Translations under genes and position numbers: made by a program
In this document: one piece after another, positions 1 to 8,562 of the stretch
Layout of the letters: each line of letters opens with the position of its first letter
Numbering within the stretch: position 1 is the stretch's first letter
Source of the DNA: DASUPK01 sp963763955
GTDB lineage: Bacteria > Actinomycetota > Thermoleophilia > Solirubrobacterales > 70-9
DNA: 64,000 nt
Direction: 5' to 3'
Assembly: GCA_963763955.1 (NCBI GenBank)
Contig: CAVXQP010000016.1
Coordinates: forward strand, 248,001 to 312,000
The notes under the pieces: model-generated
The model's database searches: none
What the model saw: the letters and a program-made list of their open reading frames with translations, nothing else
What the model was told of the DNA's origin: nothing

Positions 1-939
1 CGGCGACATGAAGAAGGCCGCCAGCGTGATCGGCAGGTAGCGCAGCCCGGCCTGCAGCGGCGTGTAGCCCAGATAGTTCTGCAGGTAGAGCCCGATGTAG
101 AGGAAGAGCGCAAACGCCGAGGCCGAAATCGCGAACGCCGCGAACTGCACCCCGGTGAACGCCGGTCGCCTGAAGAGCGCGAGCGGCAGCATCGGCTCCC
201 TCACACGGCTCTCGATCGCCGTGAAGGCGGCCATCAGCACGGCTGAGCCCGCGAACAGCGAGATGATCAGCGTGCTCCCCCAGCCCTCGTCGTTCCCGCG
301 GACGAGCGCCAGTACCAGCATGAAGAGCGCCGTGCTGAAGGTGGCGACACCCGGCCAGTCGACTCTGGTCGCATTCGGGTCGCGGCTCTCGCGCAGCTTG
401 GCGTAGGTGATTCCGATCGCGGCCAAGCCGATCGGCACGTTCAGGTAGAAGATCGACCGCCATCCGAGCCCGTCAGTGAGGGCTCCTCCCACGAGGGGGC
501 CGATCGCCACCGCCACTCCGATCGAGGCGCCGTAGATGCCCATCGCCGTTGCACGTTCGCGGCCGGCGGGGAACTCCTGCGCCAGCAGAGCCAGCGATAC
601 GGCGAACATCACCGCGCCGCCGATTCCCTGCAGGGCCCGGGCGAGATTGAGGAAGGTCGGGTCGGGCGAGATCGCGCAGAGCAGCGAAGCGAACGAGAAG
701 ATCCCGAGCCCGATCGCGAACAGCCGCCGCCGGCCGATCCGGTCGGCGAGCGAGCCGGCGGTCAGGACGAGGGCAGCGAGCGTCAGCGCGTACGCATCGA
801 CCACCCATTGCAGGTCGGTGAAGTTGGCGCCGAGGCTCTCGCGAATCGAGGGCAGCGCCACGTTGACGACCGTGATGTCGAGCAGCAGCATGAACGTCGC
901 CACCGAGACGGCGAGCAGGGTCCACCATTTCCTAGCCAT
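1..939 (-). CDS. MFS drug exporter (DHA2/EmrB-QacA type), 3' end outside window
   Basis: The first 313 residues of a proton-driven multidrug exporter in the inner membrane are visible. The protein opens MARKWWTLLAVSVATFMLLL, then DITVVNVALPSI, the TM1 signature of the 14-TM DHA2 group, and carries the loop 2-3 motif LADRIGRRRLFAIG. Several further hydrophobic segments follow before the frame runs off position 1. The start is the ATG at 939-937, preceded by GGAGG six bases upstream. It is divergent from a SigJ-like sigma gene at 1018, with 78 bases shared as promoter region. Substrate cannot be read from sequence. The family call is secure; the C-terminal half is unseen. Confidence 0.9.
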   Translation of the reverse strand, partial: MARKWWTLLAVSVATFMLLLDITVVNVALPSIRESLGANFTDLQWVVDAYALTLAALVLTAGSLADRIGRRRLFAIGLGIFSFASLLCAISPDPTFLNLARALQGIGGAVMFAVSLALLAQEFPAGRERATAMGIYGASIGVAVAIGPLVGGALTDGLGWRSIFYLNVPIGLAAIGITYAKLRESRDPNATRVDWPGVATFSTALFMLVLALVRGNDEGWGSTLIISLFAGSAVLMAAFTAIESRVREPMLPLALFRRPAFTGVQFAAFAISASAFALFLYIGLYLQNYLGYTPLQAGLRYLPITLAAFFMSP

Positions 940-1017
940 TTTCAGCCTCCTTCGGCCGTCACATCGGCCGCATTTCGTTCGTCACTGCTATGACGGATGT
1001 CGAACTGAGGACGTGAC

Positions 1018-1883
1018 ATGACCGACCAGGAACTGTTGGCAAAGCGCTTCGAGGACCATCGCGATTACCTCCATTCGGTCGCCTACCGGATGCTTGGCTC
1101 GACCGGCGAGGCCGACGACGCCGTCCAGGAGGCCTGGCTGCGGCTGAGCCGCTCGGACTCCGACGCGGTCGACAACCTGCGCGCCTGGCTGACGACGGTG
1201 GTCGGTCGCGTCTCCCTCGACATGCTCCGCGCCCGCAAGGCCCGCCGCGAGCAGCCCGACGATCATCTGGAGCCGATCGTCAGCGAGGTCACCGAGGAGA
1301 ATCCTGCCGAGGAGGTCGAGCTGGCGGACTCGATCGGGCTGGCGATGCTGGTGGTCCTGGAGAACCTCACCCCCGCCGAGCGCGTGGCCTTCGTGCTGCA
1401 CGACATGTTCGGCGTCCCCTTCAGCGAGATCGGCGAGATCGCGGGGCGCAGCCCGGACGCGGCGCGCCAGCTCGCCAGCCGCGCCCGGCGGCGCGTCCGA
1501 GGGTCGGCGCCCCCCGCCGACGCCGACGCCGAGGAGCAGCGACGGGTCATCGACGCATTCCTTGCAGCCGCCCGCGCCGGCGACTTCGAGGCACTGCTCG
1601 AGGTGCTCGACCCCGACATCGTCTTCCGCCTCCACACGGTCGAGGGCGACCCGAGGGCGCGCCCGCCGGCAGTCGGTGCCGAGCAGGTGGCCCGCCAGGC
1701 CCTGGCGGGAGGCCGCCGGTTCGCGCCCTACGCGCGCCCGGCGACGGTCAACGGCGCCCCTGGCTTGATCGTCGAGACACCGGAGAGGCGCATCGGCGTG
1801 ATGGGCTGCACCGTCAAGGACGGGCGGATCACCGCCGATCGACCTGGTGCTGGAGCCGCTGCGAGCGACCCGAGTCCGGCTGA
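1018..1883 (+). CDS. SigJ-like ECF sigma factor with C-terminal SnoaL-like domain, frameshifted near its end
   Basis: RNA polymerase sigma factor of the SigJ (ECF41-type) group. Region 2 lies at about residues 10-75 (YRMLGSTGEADDAVQEAWLR) and region 4 at about 110-160 (LTPAERVAFVLHDMFGVPFS). A C-terminal NTF2/SnoaL-like domain of about 100 residues follows, which in this group modulates sigma activity in cis. At about 1838 the frame changes: GRITA is followed by an extra base, and the expected continuation IDLVLEPLR lies in the +1 frame. As written, the frame runs on into the downstream membrane gene and gives an artefactual 607-residue fusion. The true stop is uncertain; the end given is approximate. 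A purine-rich GAGGAC precedes the ATG. Confidence 0.8.
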
Positions 1884-1971
1884 GCAGCGCCGGCAACCCC
1901 TCGCGCGCTCAGGGCTGGAGCCGAACCTCCAAACCCAATCCGGACGGCGGTACCCGGCGTACTATCGACAC

Positions 1972-2841
1972 GTGGTCGCCAGCCCTGCCCTCAGATCCCT
2001 CACCCTGGCGGGGCTGGCGGCCGCGGTAGTTGCCGCGGGCCTCTACGTCTTCGGCACGCAGCACACGCCGGACTATTCGACCTCGCTGTTCGGGCAGACG
2101 GGACAGGACACCTTCGACCTCAAGTCATGGCTCGCCACGGGCGTGCTCGCCTTCGCGGCGATTCAGCTCGGCCTCGCGCTCTGGATGTATGGGCGCCTGC
2201 CTTTCGTATCCATCGCCCCGCCCCAGGTCGGCCCGATCCACCGCGCGATCGGGGCCGCCGCGATCCTGCTGACGATCCCGATCGCCTACCACTGCGCCTT
2301 CGCCTACGGAGTCCAGACCAAGATCGACACCCGGATCGCGGTCCACTCGGTGGCGGGCTGCTTCCTCTACGGCGCGTTCGTCGCGAAGGTCCTGATCGTC
2401 CAGTCCCCTGGCTGGCGGGTCCCCGGCTGGGCGCTGCCCCTCCTCGGCGGGACGCTGGTGGCCACGGTGGCGGTGCTCTGGTACACGAGCGCACTCTGGT
2501 ACTTCAACGACTTCAAGCTGCCTTTCTGGCCCGGCAGCCGCGGGAAAGGTCCGCGTCATGATCACGGGGTGAGCGCGGGACGACTTCCGCGGGGCGCGCT
2601 GGTACGCGATTCGGCCTGCCGCCAACCGCAAGCCCGCGACCTACCGCTGTCCGCTCTGCCGTGGCCTCCTCCCCGCCCTCAGCGAGCACATGCTGGTGAC
2701 GCCCGAAGGCGATTCCTCCCGGCGCCGGCACGCGCACTCCGCCTGCGTGATGGCGGCCCGGAAGCAGGGCGCCTGCCGCTGCGCGAGGAAGTGGAGCCAC
2801 GCTCGCCGGGACCGCTAGCCAGGCTCTTCCGGCGGAGCTAG
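1972..2841 (+). CDS. DUF6529-like membrane protein, 3' end not resolved
   Basis: Reading from the GTG at 1972 gives VVASPALRSLTLAGLAAAVV and then about five hydrophobic segments over 195 residues, including AYHCAFAYG, a conserved HSVAGC segment and ALWYFNDF near the end. His residues inside membrane segments suggest a cytochrome b561/ferric-reductase-like fold; I recall this as the DUF6529 family, whose function is unknown. Recognisable similarity ends near 2545. The frame stays open to 2841, but bases 2573-2818 clearly code for another protein in a different frame, so the 3' part is probably overrun caused by an indel. A TGA at 2570-2572 in the neighbouring frame is the likely real stop. Confidence 0.6.
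   Translation: MVASPALRSLTLAGLAAAVVAAGLYVFGTQHTPDYSTSLFGQTGQDTFDLKSWLATGVLAFAAIQLGLALWMYGRLPFVSIAPPQVGPIHRAIGAAAILLTIPIAYHCAFAYGVQTKIDTRIAVHSVAGCFLYGAFVAKVLIVQSPGWRVPGWALPLLGGTLVATVAVLWYTSALWYFNDFKLPFWPGSRGKGPRHDHGVSAGRLPRGALVRDSACRQPQARDLPLSALPWPPPRPQRAHAGDARRRFLPAPARALRLRDGGPEAGRLPLREEVEPRSPGPLARLFRRS
2569..2818 (+). CDS. small zinc-ribbon-like protein, frameshifted near its start
   Basis: The frame ending at the TAG at 2816-2818 reads FRGARWYAIRPAANRKPATY, then a CPLC pair, GLLPALSEHMLVTPEGDSS, and a C-terminal Arg/Lys-rich stretch with three more Cys. This looks like a short single-zinc-ribbon protein of unknown role. A TGA at 2570-2572 sits in frame just upstream, and no ATG, GTG or TTG follows it before the conserved start of the protein. 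The GTG at 2569 lies in the other frame and would give a GTGA overlap, as in many gene pairs here. One missing or extra base between 2572 and 2590 would restore it. The call is by composition and motif only. Confidence 0.5.
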
Positions 2842-2853
2842 GCTCAGCCCGAG

Positions 2854-3270
2854 ATGGCGCTGAAGAAGATCGGGATTGTCACCGCGTCTGCCCTCTGCTC
2901 CATCAACATCTGGACCGGCGCGCCGTTGTTTGCGGTCTGGGTGGGGTCCAAGGTTCAGGGCAATCTCAACAACCTGAGCATGACTGCCGTCTTCTCGGTG
3001 ATCGCCGTGCTCGCCGGAATGGTCTTCCTGCTGGCAATGGCCCTCACCTGGCTGAACGCCAAGTACGACGGTCTCAGCGGGCGGCCGGCGGCGGCTCGCC
3101 AGACCTCGCCCTGGCTGCGCAGCATGCGCGACGAGCGTGAGCACGATGTTCGTGAGAAGTACGGGATCAGCTGGGTCGAGCGGATCGTCGTGATCTGCGC
3201 CGTCGCCGGCGTGCTCGCCTTCGAGCTCTGGTTCTTCTTCTTTGCCGGCTCCTCGCTGCCGAACGGCTAG
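2854..3270 (+). CDS. small membrane protein, paralogue of the C-terminal domain of the DnaG-like fusion
   Basis: The 138-residue protein has a hydrophobic N-terminus (KKIGIVTASALCSINIWTGA), a second TM segment around 45-70 followed by LTWLNAKYDGLSGRP, a soluble loop with the pattern SPWLRSMRDEREHDVREKYG, and a last TM ending LAFELWFFFFAGSSL. The same four blocks form the C-terminal half of the protein at 57565-58719, so this is a free-standing version of that domain. Function is unknown. Its last four bases overlap the convergent lipoprotein gene. The final 160 bases reappear at 5141-5301 as part of the tandem duplication. Confidence 0.75.
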   Translation: MALKKIGIVTASALCSINIWTGAPLFAVWVGSKVQGNLNNLSMTAVFSVIAVLAGMVFLLAMALTWLNAKYDGLSGRPAAARQTSPWLRSMRDEREHDVREKYGISWVERIVVICAVAGVLAFELWFFFFAGSSLPNG

Positions 3271-4043
3271 GGGGTGTACTTGATCAGGTCTTCGCGCTCG
3301 GACTCGCCTGAGACCGACACGGCGACCACGGGCCCGACGCCCTTCGCGTAGAGCTTGTACTCGGAGACCGTGGGCTCGATGGGGCTGGTGTCGTCCGTCA
3401 GGATCGCGCCCGTGAAGTGGCCGGCAGGCGCCTCGACCTGCTGGTCGAGGGCAAGCACCTTGGTGCGATCCTCGGCATGTCCGGCGTAGTACTCCTCGCG
3501 ATAAGTGAGGCCGACCGCCGGATGGGCGGCCATCGCGATGCCGGCATCGGCGCCGTTCTTCCCGGCCTCGAAGGAGCCGCTCGTGTCCTTCTTGCCGTTC
3601 TGGATCGAGGCCGTGTTCTCGCCGAAGTACCAGATGTTGCCGTCCTTGTCCTGGGCGTACCAGTCGTCTGTGATCTCGGTTGGCTTCCCGTTGGTGTAGA
3701 CGACGTCGTGGACCACCCTTGCGGTGACGCCGTCGGCGATCTGCTTGGTCTTGTTCTCGACCGTGATCGTCTCGGTCAGATGCTCACCCTCGGGGTTGGT
3801 GACCCGGACGTGCCACTGAGCGCCAACCGGCATCGGCCAGTAGGGATTGTCGATCTGTGTCGTGAAGTCCGCCGGACTGAGATTGGACGGCTCGCTCGAC
3901 TGCGGCAGTGTGCTGGTGCCGGATTGGGCGGCCGCATGGGTCGAGTTGCCCTCCGAGCCACCGCCACACCCGGCGAGCGCAGGGAGCAGGACGGCGATGC
4001 TCGCCGTCGCCGCTCCCGCGCCCTTGGCCGCCCGGGCGTTCAT
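3267..4043 (-). CDS. lipoprotein of unknown function, duplicate copy A
   Basis: The 258-residue protein has a lipoprotein signal ending in the lipobox LPALAGC, a Ser/Thr/Gly-rich linker, and a secreted domain of about 200 residues rich in beta-type patterns (NPYWPMPVGAQWHVRVTNPE, DWYAQDKDGNIWYFGE). I do not recognise a characterised family. The start ATG shares one base with the TGA of the PepSY-like gene upstream (TGATG), indicating translational coupling. It differs from the copy at 5298-6074 by about five bases, four of which change residues. Context beside a sensor kinase suggests a periplasmic or cell-surface partner of signalling, which is inference. Confidence 0.7.
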   Translation of the reverse strand: MNARAAKGAGAATASIAVLLPALAGCGGGSEGNSTHAAAQSGTSTLPQSSEPSNLSPADFTTQIDNPYWPMPVGAQWHVRVTNPEGEHLTETITVENKTKQIADGVTARVVHDVVYTNGKPTEITDDWYAQDKDGNIWYFGENTASIQNGKKDTSGSFEAGKNGADAGIAMAAHPAVGLTYREEYYAGHAEDRTKVLALDQQVEAPAGHFTGAILTDDTSPIEPTVSEYKLYAKGVGPVVAVSVSGESEREDLIKYTP

Positions 4044-4360
4044 CAGTTACCTCCCTGGTCCTCGCTGTCTGCCTCGGCGACCACCAGCTTGTAGTTCTGG
4101 TCGAGGCGAACGTCAACGGTGCTGCCGTCGGGCTTGGCGACCTCGACCTCCCAGGTTGCCCCGTTCTCCGAATCTCGCTCCACTGAGTTGGCGTGAGAGC
4201 CCGGGTACATCTTGAGCGCGGCTGCCTTCGCCTGATCCGCGCCGGGACCGGTGGCCCCACCCTCGTCGCCCCCGTTGGTCGCGATCGCGGTGCCCGCACC
4301 GCCGGCGGCGAGCGCTGCTATCGCGCCGCCGACGATCACGTACTTCTTCGACCAATGCAT
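4043..4360 (-). CDS. PepSY-like membrane-anchored protein, copy A
   Basis: The 105-residue protein has an N-terminal signal anchor (YVIVGGAIAALAAGGAGTAI) followed by one PepSY-like unit: AKAAALKMYPG, then ATWEVEVAKPDGSTVDVRLD and a C-terminal strand YKLVVAEAD. PepSY domains are short secreted modules often coded beside two-component systems and thought to inhibit or sense at the cell surface. The coding bases are identical to copy B at 6074-6391, although flanking DNA has diverged. It is followed by a coupled lipoprotein gene and preceded by the truncated kinase. Confidence 0.75.
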   Translation of the reverse strand: MHWSKKYVIVGGAIAALAAGGAGTAIATNGGDEGGATGPGADQAKAAALKMYPGSHANSVERDSENGATWEVEVAKPDGSTVDVRLDQNYKLVVAEADSEDQGGN

Positions 4361-4429
4361 CTTGCTGACTCCCTTCGTCGATTGCCCGACCCGTTCTACG
4401 GAGACGCGATGAATCGGCAGTGAAAGCGG

Positions 4430-5140
4430 TCAGCGGGGCTGAGTCGGCAGCTCGATCCAGACGTCCGCGCCGCTCCCATTCCGGTTGGCGGCGTGGGCCG
4501 TCCCCTTGTGGGCGCGGGCGATCGCCTCCACGATCGCCAGGCCCAACCCGGTGCCGTCGCCACCACGCGCCTGATCGGCGCGGCTGAAGCGCTCGAAGGC
4601 CCGGTCGAGGAACTCCGGCGGGAAGCCGGGGCCCCGGTCCTCGACGTGGATCTCCAGATCGCCGTCGGACTCGCTGGCCCGAACCTTGATCTCTCCACCG
4701 CCGTGCTGGATGGCGTTCTCGACCAGATTGGTGAGCGCCTGCTCGAGGCGCACCGGGTCGGCGTCGATCGTCAACCCGTTCGTCGGCTCCACCACCAGGG
4801 AGCGTCCGGACCCGTCGATCCGGGAGGCGAACCGCTCGCGCACGTCGCCGAGCAGGTCGATGAGACGCACTCTCCGCAGATGCAGCGCCAGCTTGCCCTG
4901 CTCGGAGCGCGCCAGGACCAGCAGGTCCTCGGCGAGCGCGCTGAGGCGGTCGACCTCGACGATCGCCGAGGCGATCGCGGCGCGCATCTCCTCCGGTGTC
5001 TTCGCGTAGCGCAGCGCCAGCTCGAGCTCGGTCTTGTGCATGGCGAGCGGCGTGCGGAGCTCATGGCTCGCGTCATCGACGAAGGTGCGCTCCCGCTCCA
5101 GCGCCGCCTCGAGACGGCCGAGCATCTGGTTGAGCGTCAC
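4430..5140 (-). CDS. truncated sensor histidine kinase (HisKA-HATPase only), duplication product
   Basis: The 236 residues match the C-terminal half of the kinase at 6461-7825: the last bases of HAMP, the HisKA box FVDDASHELRTPLA, the N box LTNLVENAIQHGG, and G1/G2 motifs EDRGPGFPP and GDGTGLGLAIVEA. The sensor domain and both TM segments are missing because the duplication junction cuts the gene at about 5138. The GTG start at 5140 is created by the junction. If made, it would be a soluble kinase core without input. Divergence from the full copy is concentrated in 4430-4870, and the rest is identical. It may be non-functional. Confidence 0.8.
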   Translation of the reverse strand: MTLNQMLGRLEAALERERTFVDDASHELRTPLAMHKTELELALRYAKTPEEMRAAIASAIVEVDRLSALAEDLLVLARSEQGKLALHLRRVRLIDLLGDVRERFASRIDGSGRSLVVEPTNGLTIDADPVRLEQALTNLVENAIQHGGGEIKVRASESDGDLEIHVEDRGPGFPPEFLDRAFERFSRADQARGGDGTGLGLAIVEAIARAHKGTAHAANRNGSGADVWIELPTQPR

Positions 5141-5301
5141 CCTGGCTGCGCAGCATGCGCGACGAGCGTGAGCACGATGTTCGTGAGAAGTACGGGATCA
5201 GCTGGGTCGAGCGGATCGTCGTGATCTGCGCCGTCGCCGGCGTGCTCGCCTTCGAGCTCTGGTTCTTCTTCTTTGCCGGCTCCTCGCTGCCGAACGGCTA
5301 G
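5141..5301 (+). pseudogene. 3' fragment of the small membrane protein gene
   Basis: These bases are identical to 3110-3270, coding the last 53 residues (from LRSMRDEREHDV to SSLPNG) of the 138-residue TM protein, and lack any start. The fragment was carried along by the tandem duplication and now lies between the truncated kinase and the second lipoprotein gene. Confidence 0.9.
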
Positions 5302-6074
5302 GGGGTGTACTTGATCAGGTCTTCGCGCTCGGACTCGCCTGAGACCGACACGGCGACCACGGGCCCGACGCGCTTCGCGTAGAGCTTGTACTCGGAGACC
5401 GTGGGCTCGATGGGGCTGGTGTCGTCCGTCAGGATCGCGCCCGTGAAGTGGCCGGCAGGCGCCTCGACCTGCTGGTCGAGGGCAAGCACCTTGGTGCGAT
5501 CCTCGGCATGTCCGGCGTAGTACTCCTCGCGATAAGTGAGGCCGGCCGCCGGATGGGCGGCCATCGCGATGCCGGCATCGGCGCCGTTCTTCCCGGCCTC
5601 GAAGGAGCCGCTCGTGTCCTTCTTGCCATTCTGGATCGAGGCCGTGTTCTCGCCGAAGTACCAGATGTTGCCGTCCTTGTCCTGGGCGTACCAGTCGTCT
5701 GTGATCTCGGTTGGCTTCCCGTTGGTGTAGACGACGTCGTGGACCACCCTTGCGGTGACGCCGTCGGCGATCTGCTTGGTCTTGTTCTCGACCGTGATCG
5801 TCTCGGTCAGATGCTCACCCTCGGGGTTGGTGACCCGGACGTGCCACTGAGCGCCAACCGGCATCGGCCAGTAGGGATTGTCGATCTGTGTCGTGAAGTC
5901 CGCCGGACTGAGATTGGACGGCTCGCTCGACTGCGGCAGTGTGCTGGTGCCGGATTGGGCGGCCGCATGGGTCGTGTTGCCCTCCGAGCCACCGCCACAC
6001 CCGGCGAGCGCAGGGAGCAGGACGGCGATGCTCGCCGTCGCCGCTCCCGCGCCCTTGACCGCCCGGGCGTTCAT
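5298..6074 (-). CDS. lipoprotein of unknown function, duplicate copy B
   Basis: The 258 residues are the same as copy A except for about four substitutions (near residues 6, 35, 170 and 235). The lipobox LPALAGC and all of the secreted domain are kept, so both copies look translatable. It is coupled through TGATG to the PepSY-like gene upstream. Being directly downstream of the intact kinase, this is probably the ancestral arrangement: regulator, kinase, PepSY-like protein, lipoprotein. Confidence 0.7.
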   Translation of the reverse strand: MNARAVKGAGAATASIAVLLPALAGCGGGSEGNTTHAAAQSGTSTLPQSSEPSNLSPADFTTQIDNPYWPMPVGAQWHVRVTNPEGEHLTETITVENKTKQIADGVTARVVHDVVYTNGKPTEITDDWYAQDKDGNIWYFGENTASIQNGKKDTSGSFEAGKNGADAGIAMAAHPAAGLTYREEYYAGHAEDRTKVLALDQQVEAPAGHFTGAILTDDTSPIEPTVSEYKLYAKRVGPVVAVSVSGESEREDLIKYTP

Positions 6075-6391
6075 CAGTTACCTCCCTGGTCCTCGCTGTC
6101 TGCCTCGGCGACCACCAGCTTGTAGTTCTGGTCGAGGCGAACGTCAACGGTGCTGCCGTCGGGCTTGGCGACCTCGACCTCCCAGGTTGCCCCGTTCTCC
6201 GAATCTCGCTCCACTGAGTTGGCGTGAGAGCCCGGGTACATCTTGAGCGCGGCTGCCTTCGCCTGATCCGCGCCGGGACCGGTGGCCCCACCCTCGTCGC
6301 CCCCGTTGGTCGCGATCGCGGTGCCCGCACCGCCGGCGGCGAGCGCTGCTATCGCGCCGCCGACGATCACGTACTTCTTCGACCAATGCAT
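6074..6391 (-). CDS. PepSY-like membrane-anchored protein, copy B
   Basis: Protein identical to copy A (105 residues: signal anchor plus one PepSY-like unit). It follows the full-length histidine kinase by about 70 bases and overlaps the lipoprotein start by one base. A role in modulating the adjacent kinase is plausible from the known association of PepSY proteins with two-component systems, but nothing in the sequence proves it. Confidence 0.75.
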   Translation of the reverse strand: MHWSKKYVIVGGAIAALAAGGAGTAIATNGGDEGGATGPGADQAKAAALKMYPGSHANSVERDSENGATWEVEVAKPDGSTVDVRLDQNYKLVVAEADSEDQGGN

Positions 6392-6460
6392 CTTGCTGAC
6401 TCCTTTCGTCGATTGCCCGACCCGTTCTACGGAGACGCGATGAATCGGCAGTGAAAGCGG

Positions 6461-7825
6461 TCAGCGCGGCTGCGCCGGCAGCTCGATCCAGACGTCCGCG
6501 CCGCTCCCATTCCGGTTGGCGGCGTGGGCCGTCCCCCTGTGGGCGCGGGCGATCGCCTCCACGATCGCCAGGCCCAATCCGGTGCCGTCGCCACCACGCG
6601 CCTGATCGGCGCGGCTGAAGCGCTCGAAGGCGCGGTCGAGGAACTCCGGCGGGAAACCGGGGCCGCGGTCCTCCACATGGATCTGCAGATCGCGGTCGGA
6701 CTCGCTGGCCCGCACCGTGATCTCTCCACCGCCGTGCTGGATGGCGTTCTCGACCAGATTGGTGAGCGCCTGCTCGAGGCGAACCGGGTCGGCGTCGATC
6801 GTCAACCCGTTGGTCGGCTCCACCACCAGGGTGCGTCCGGACCCATCGATCCGGGAGGCGAACCGCTCGCGCACGTCGCCGAGGAGGTCGGCGAGGCGGA
6901 CTCTCCGCAGATGCAGCGCCAGCTTGCCCTGCTCGGAGCGCGCCAGGACCAGCAGGTCCTCGGCGAGCGCGCTGAGGCGGTCGACCTCGACGATCGCCGA
7001 GGCGATCGCGGCGCGCATCTCCTCCGGTGTCTTCGCGTAGCGCAGCGCCAGCTCGAGCTCGGTCTTGTGCATGGCGAGCGGCGTGCGGAGCTCATGGCTC
7101 GCGTCATCGACGAAGGTGCGCTCCCGCTCCAGCGCCGCCTCGAGACGGCCGAGCATCTGGTTGAGCGTCTCGCCGAGGCGGTGAAGCTCGTCATTGGCGT
7201 CGGGCAGCGGCAAGCGCTGGTCCGGCTCGGCCGCCGAGATGTCGGCGGCGCGCCGACGCATCGCTTCGACTGGCCGCAGCGCCGTCCCGGAGACCGCGTA
7301 GCCCGCGAGCGAGGCGAGCAGCAGGGCGACCGGCCCCCCGATCAGCAGGATGGTCCGCAGGTTCCGAAGGGACTCGTTGCGATCATCGAGCGAGGCGGCG
7401 ACCACGACGACGAACGTACGGCCGCGCGCATTCGCGGGCCTCGCCAGGAGCCGCGCCTGCCCGGCGATGCTGCGGACGTGAGGGCGGGTGAGGATGAACG
7501 ACGCCTGACCGGCACGGGCCGCTTCGGCGGGGGTGAGCTGCGGATGATTGGCCAGCTGATCCGTGCTGGCGTAGATGCCGCCGCTCGGCGTCAGGACCTG
7601 GGCGAAGCTCTCCTCCCGGCCGAGCAGGCTGGTGGACCTGCTCAGATCCTTGCGCGCGACGAGCGCCGCGATGTCGTCGCCGTGTGAGCGAAGGCTTTGG
7701 TCGATCTGCTCGCTGAGGTCCGATTTGAAGCGTGAGTAGACGTAGAAACCGAGTCCGGCAAGGAGAAGGGCCATCACGATCGTGAAGACCAGGGTCATCC
7801 GGAGCCGGATGGGGACGTGAGTCAA
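6461..7825 (-). CDS. sensor histidine kinase, full length
   Basis: The 454-residue membrane sensor kinase has TM1 (MTLVFTIVMALLLAGLGFYV), an extracytoplasmic sensor of about 125 residues, TM2 (ILLIGGPVALLLASLAGYAV), and a HAMP linker with LRPVEAMRRRAADI. HisKA follows with the phosphoacceptor in FVDDASHELRTPLA, then N, G1 and G2 boxes (LVENAIQHGG, EDRGPGFPP, GTGLGLAIVEA). The TTG start at 7825 overlaps the regulator stop (TTGA), so kinase translation is coupled to the response regulator. It resembles the CutS/PhoQ-like OmpR-partner kinases of actinobacteria. The signal is unknown. Confidence 0.92.
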   Translation of the reverse strand: MTHVPIRLRMTLVFTIVMALLLAGLGFYVYSRFKSDLSEQIDQSLRSHGDDIAALVARKDLSRSTSLLGREESFAQVLTPSGGIYASTDQLANHPQLTPAEAARAGQASFILTRPHVRSIAGQARLLARPANARGRTFVVVVAASLDDRNESLRNLRTILLIGGPVALLLASLAGYAVSGTALRPVEAMRRRAADISAAEPDQRLPLPDANDELHRLGETLNQMLGRLEAALERERTFVDDASHELRTPLAMHKTELELALRYAKTPEEMRAAIASAIVEVDRLSALAEDLLVLARSEQGKLALHLRRVRLADLLGDVRERFASRIDGSGRTLVVEPTNGLTIDADPVRLEQALTNLVENAIQHGGGEITVRASESDRDLQIHVEDRGPGFPPEFLDRAFERFSRADQARGGDGTGLGLAIVEAIARAHRGTAHAANRNGSGADVWIELPAQPR

Positions 7826-8505
7826 GTCGAGCCGCCGTTCTCGCGCAGGCGGTAGCCCGCGCCGCGCACGGTCTGGATCGACTCGGCGTCGAACGGCTTG
7901 TCGATCTTCTTGCGCAGCAGCCGAACGTAGGAGTCAACGATGTTGGAGCGGTTCTCGTACTCGTAGTCCCAGGCGTGCTCGAGCAACTGGAACCGCGTGA
8001 GCACCTCGCCAGGCCGCCGCATGAAGACCTCGAGCACAGCGAACTCCTTGGCCGAGAGCTCGACCTCCTCCTCCCCCCTCCACACCTGGCGCTTGGCGGG
8101 ATCCATGCGAAGGTCGCCCACCTGCAGCTGAGGCGATCGCTCGCCATTCCCTCGTCTCGCCAGCGCGCGCAGGCGGGCCAGCAGCTCGGCGTAGGAGAAG
8201 GGCTTGACCAGGTAGTCGTCGGCCCCCGCATCCAGGCCGGCTACGCGGTCGGGCACGCTGTCGCGGGCGGTGAGCATCAGGATCGGGGACCAGACCCCAT
8301 CGTCCCGAAGACGCCGGCAGACCTCGAAGCCATCGATGCCAGGCAGCATCAGGTCGAGCACGATCGCGTCGTACTCGGTCGAACCCGCCATCCAGAGGGC
8401 GTCCTCGCCCTTGAGGGCGAGGTCCGCGGCAAACCCCTCCTGCCGCAGCCCCTTCCGGAGCAGTCCGGCCATCTTGGCCTCGTCCTCGACGATCAGCACA
8501 CGCAT
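7822..8505 (-). CDS. OmpR-family response regulator
   Basis: The 227-residue protein has a receiver domain with acidic pocket VEDEA, phospho-acceptor Asp51 in VLDLMLPG, Thr in LTARD and Lys in LVKPF. A winged-helix DNA-binding domain follows (LSAKEFAVLEVFMRRPGEVL, then VRLLRKKID and TVRGAGYRLRE). It pairs with the kinase that starts inside its stop codon. It lies 57 bases downstream of the ABC permease gene, so it may be co-transcribed with the transporter. Likely targets are the neighbouring ABC and lipoprotein genes, which is inference. Confidence 0.95.
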   Translation of the reverse strand: MRVLIVEDEAKMAGLLRKGLRQEGFAADLALKGEDALWMAGSTEYDAIVLDLMLPGIDGFEVCRRLRDDGVWSPILMLTARDSVPDRVAGLDAGADDYLVKPFSYAELLARLRALARRGNGERSPQLQVGDLRMDPAKRQVWRGEEEVELSAKEFAVLEVFMRRPGEVLTRFQLLEHAWDYEYENRSNIVDSYVRLLRKKIDKPFDAESIQTVRGAGYRLRENGGST

Positions 8506-8562
8506 ATCGGCCCACCGAGATTGTCCCGCGAAGATGAACGCGAGATGACAGCGGAGCCGGCG

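Larger units (their letters stand above)
3110..5137. repeat. tandem duplication, unit 1 (2,031-base period)
   Basis: Bases 3110-5137 repeat at 5141-7168 with a constant offset of 2,031 and no indels. The unit holds the tail of the small TM gene, the lipoprotein, the PepSY-like gene and half the kinase. The breakpoint ends share CTCGCC: gagcgtCTCGCC in the full kinase and agacCTCGCC in the TM gene. This suggests microhomology-mediated joining, although the present junction reads gagcgtcaccctgg. Confidence 0.95.
5141..7168. repeat. tandem duplication, unit 2
   Basis: Second copy of the 3110-5137 unit. Differences are unevenly spread. There are none in the TM-gene tail, about five in the lipoprotein gene, none in the PepSY-like coding sequence, about twenty-five in the distal kinase part (6461-6900), and none in the last 270 bases next to the junction. 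Confidence 0.95.

Noticed and set aside
1018..2841. A true 607-residue sigma factor/membrane protein fusion
   Set aside because: The expected C-terminus of the sigma factor lies in the +1 frame and the membrane protein has its own GTG start; the fusion depends on one extra base.
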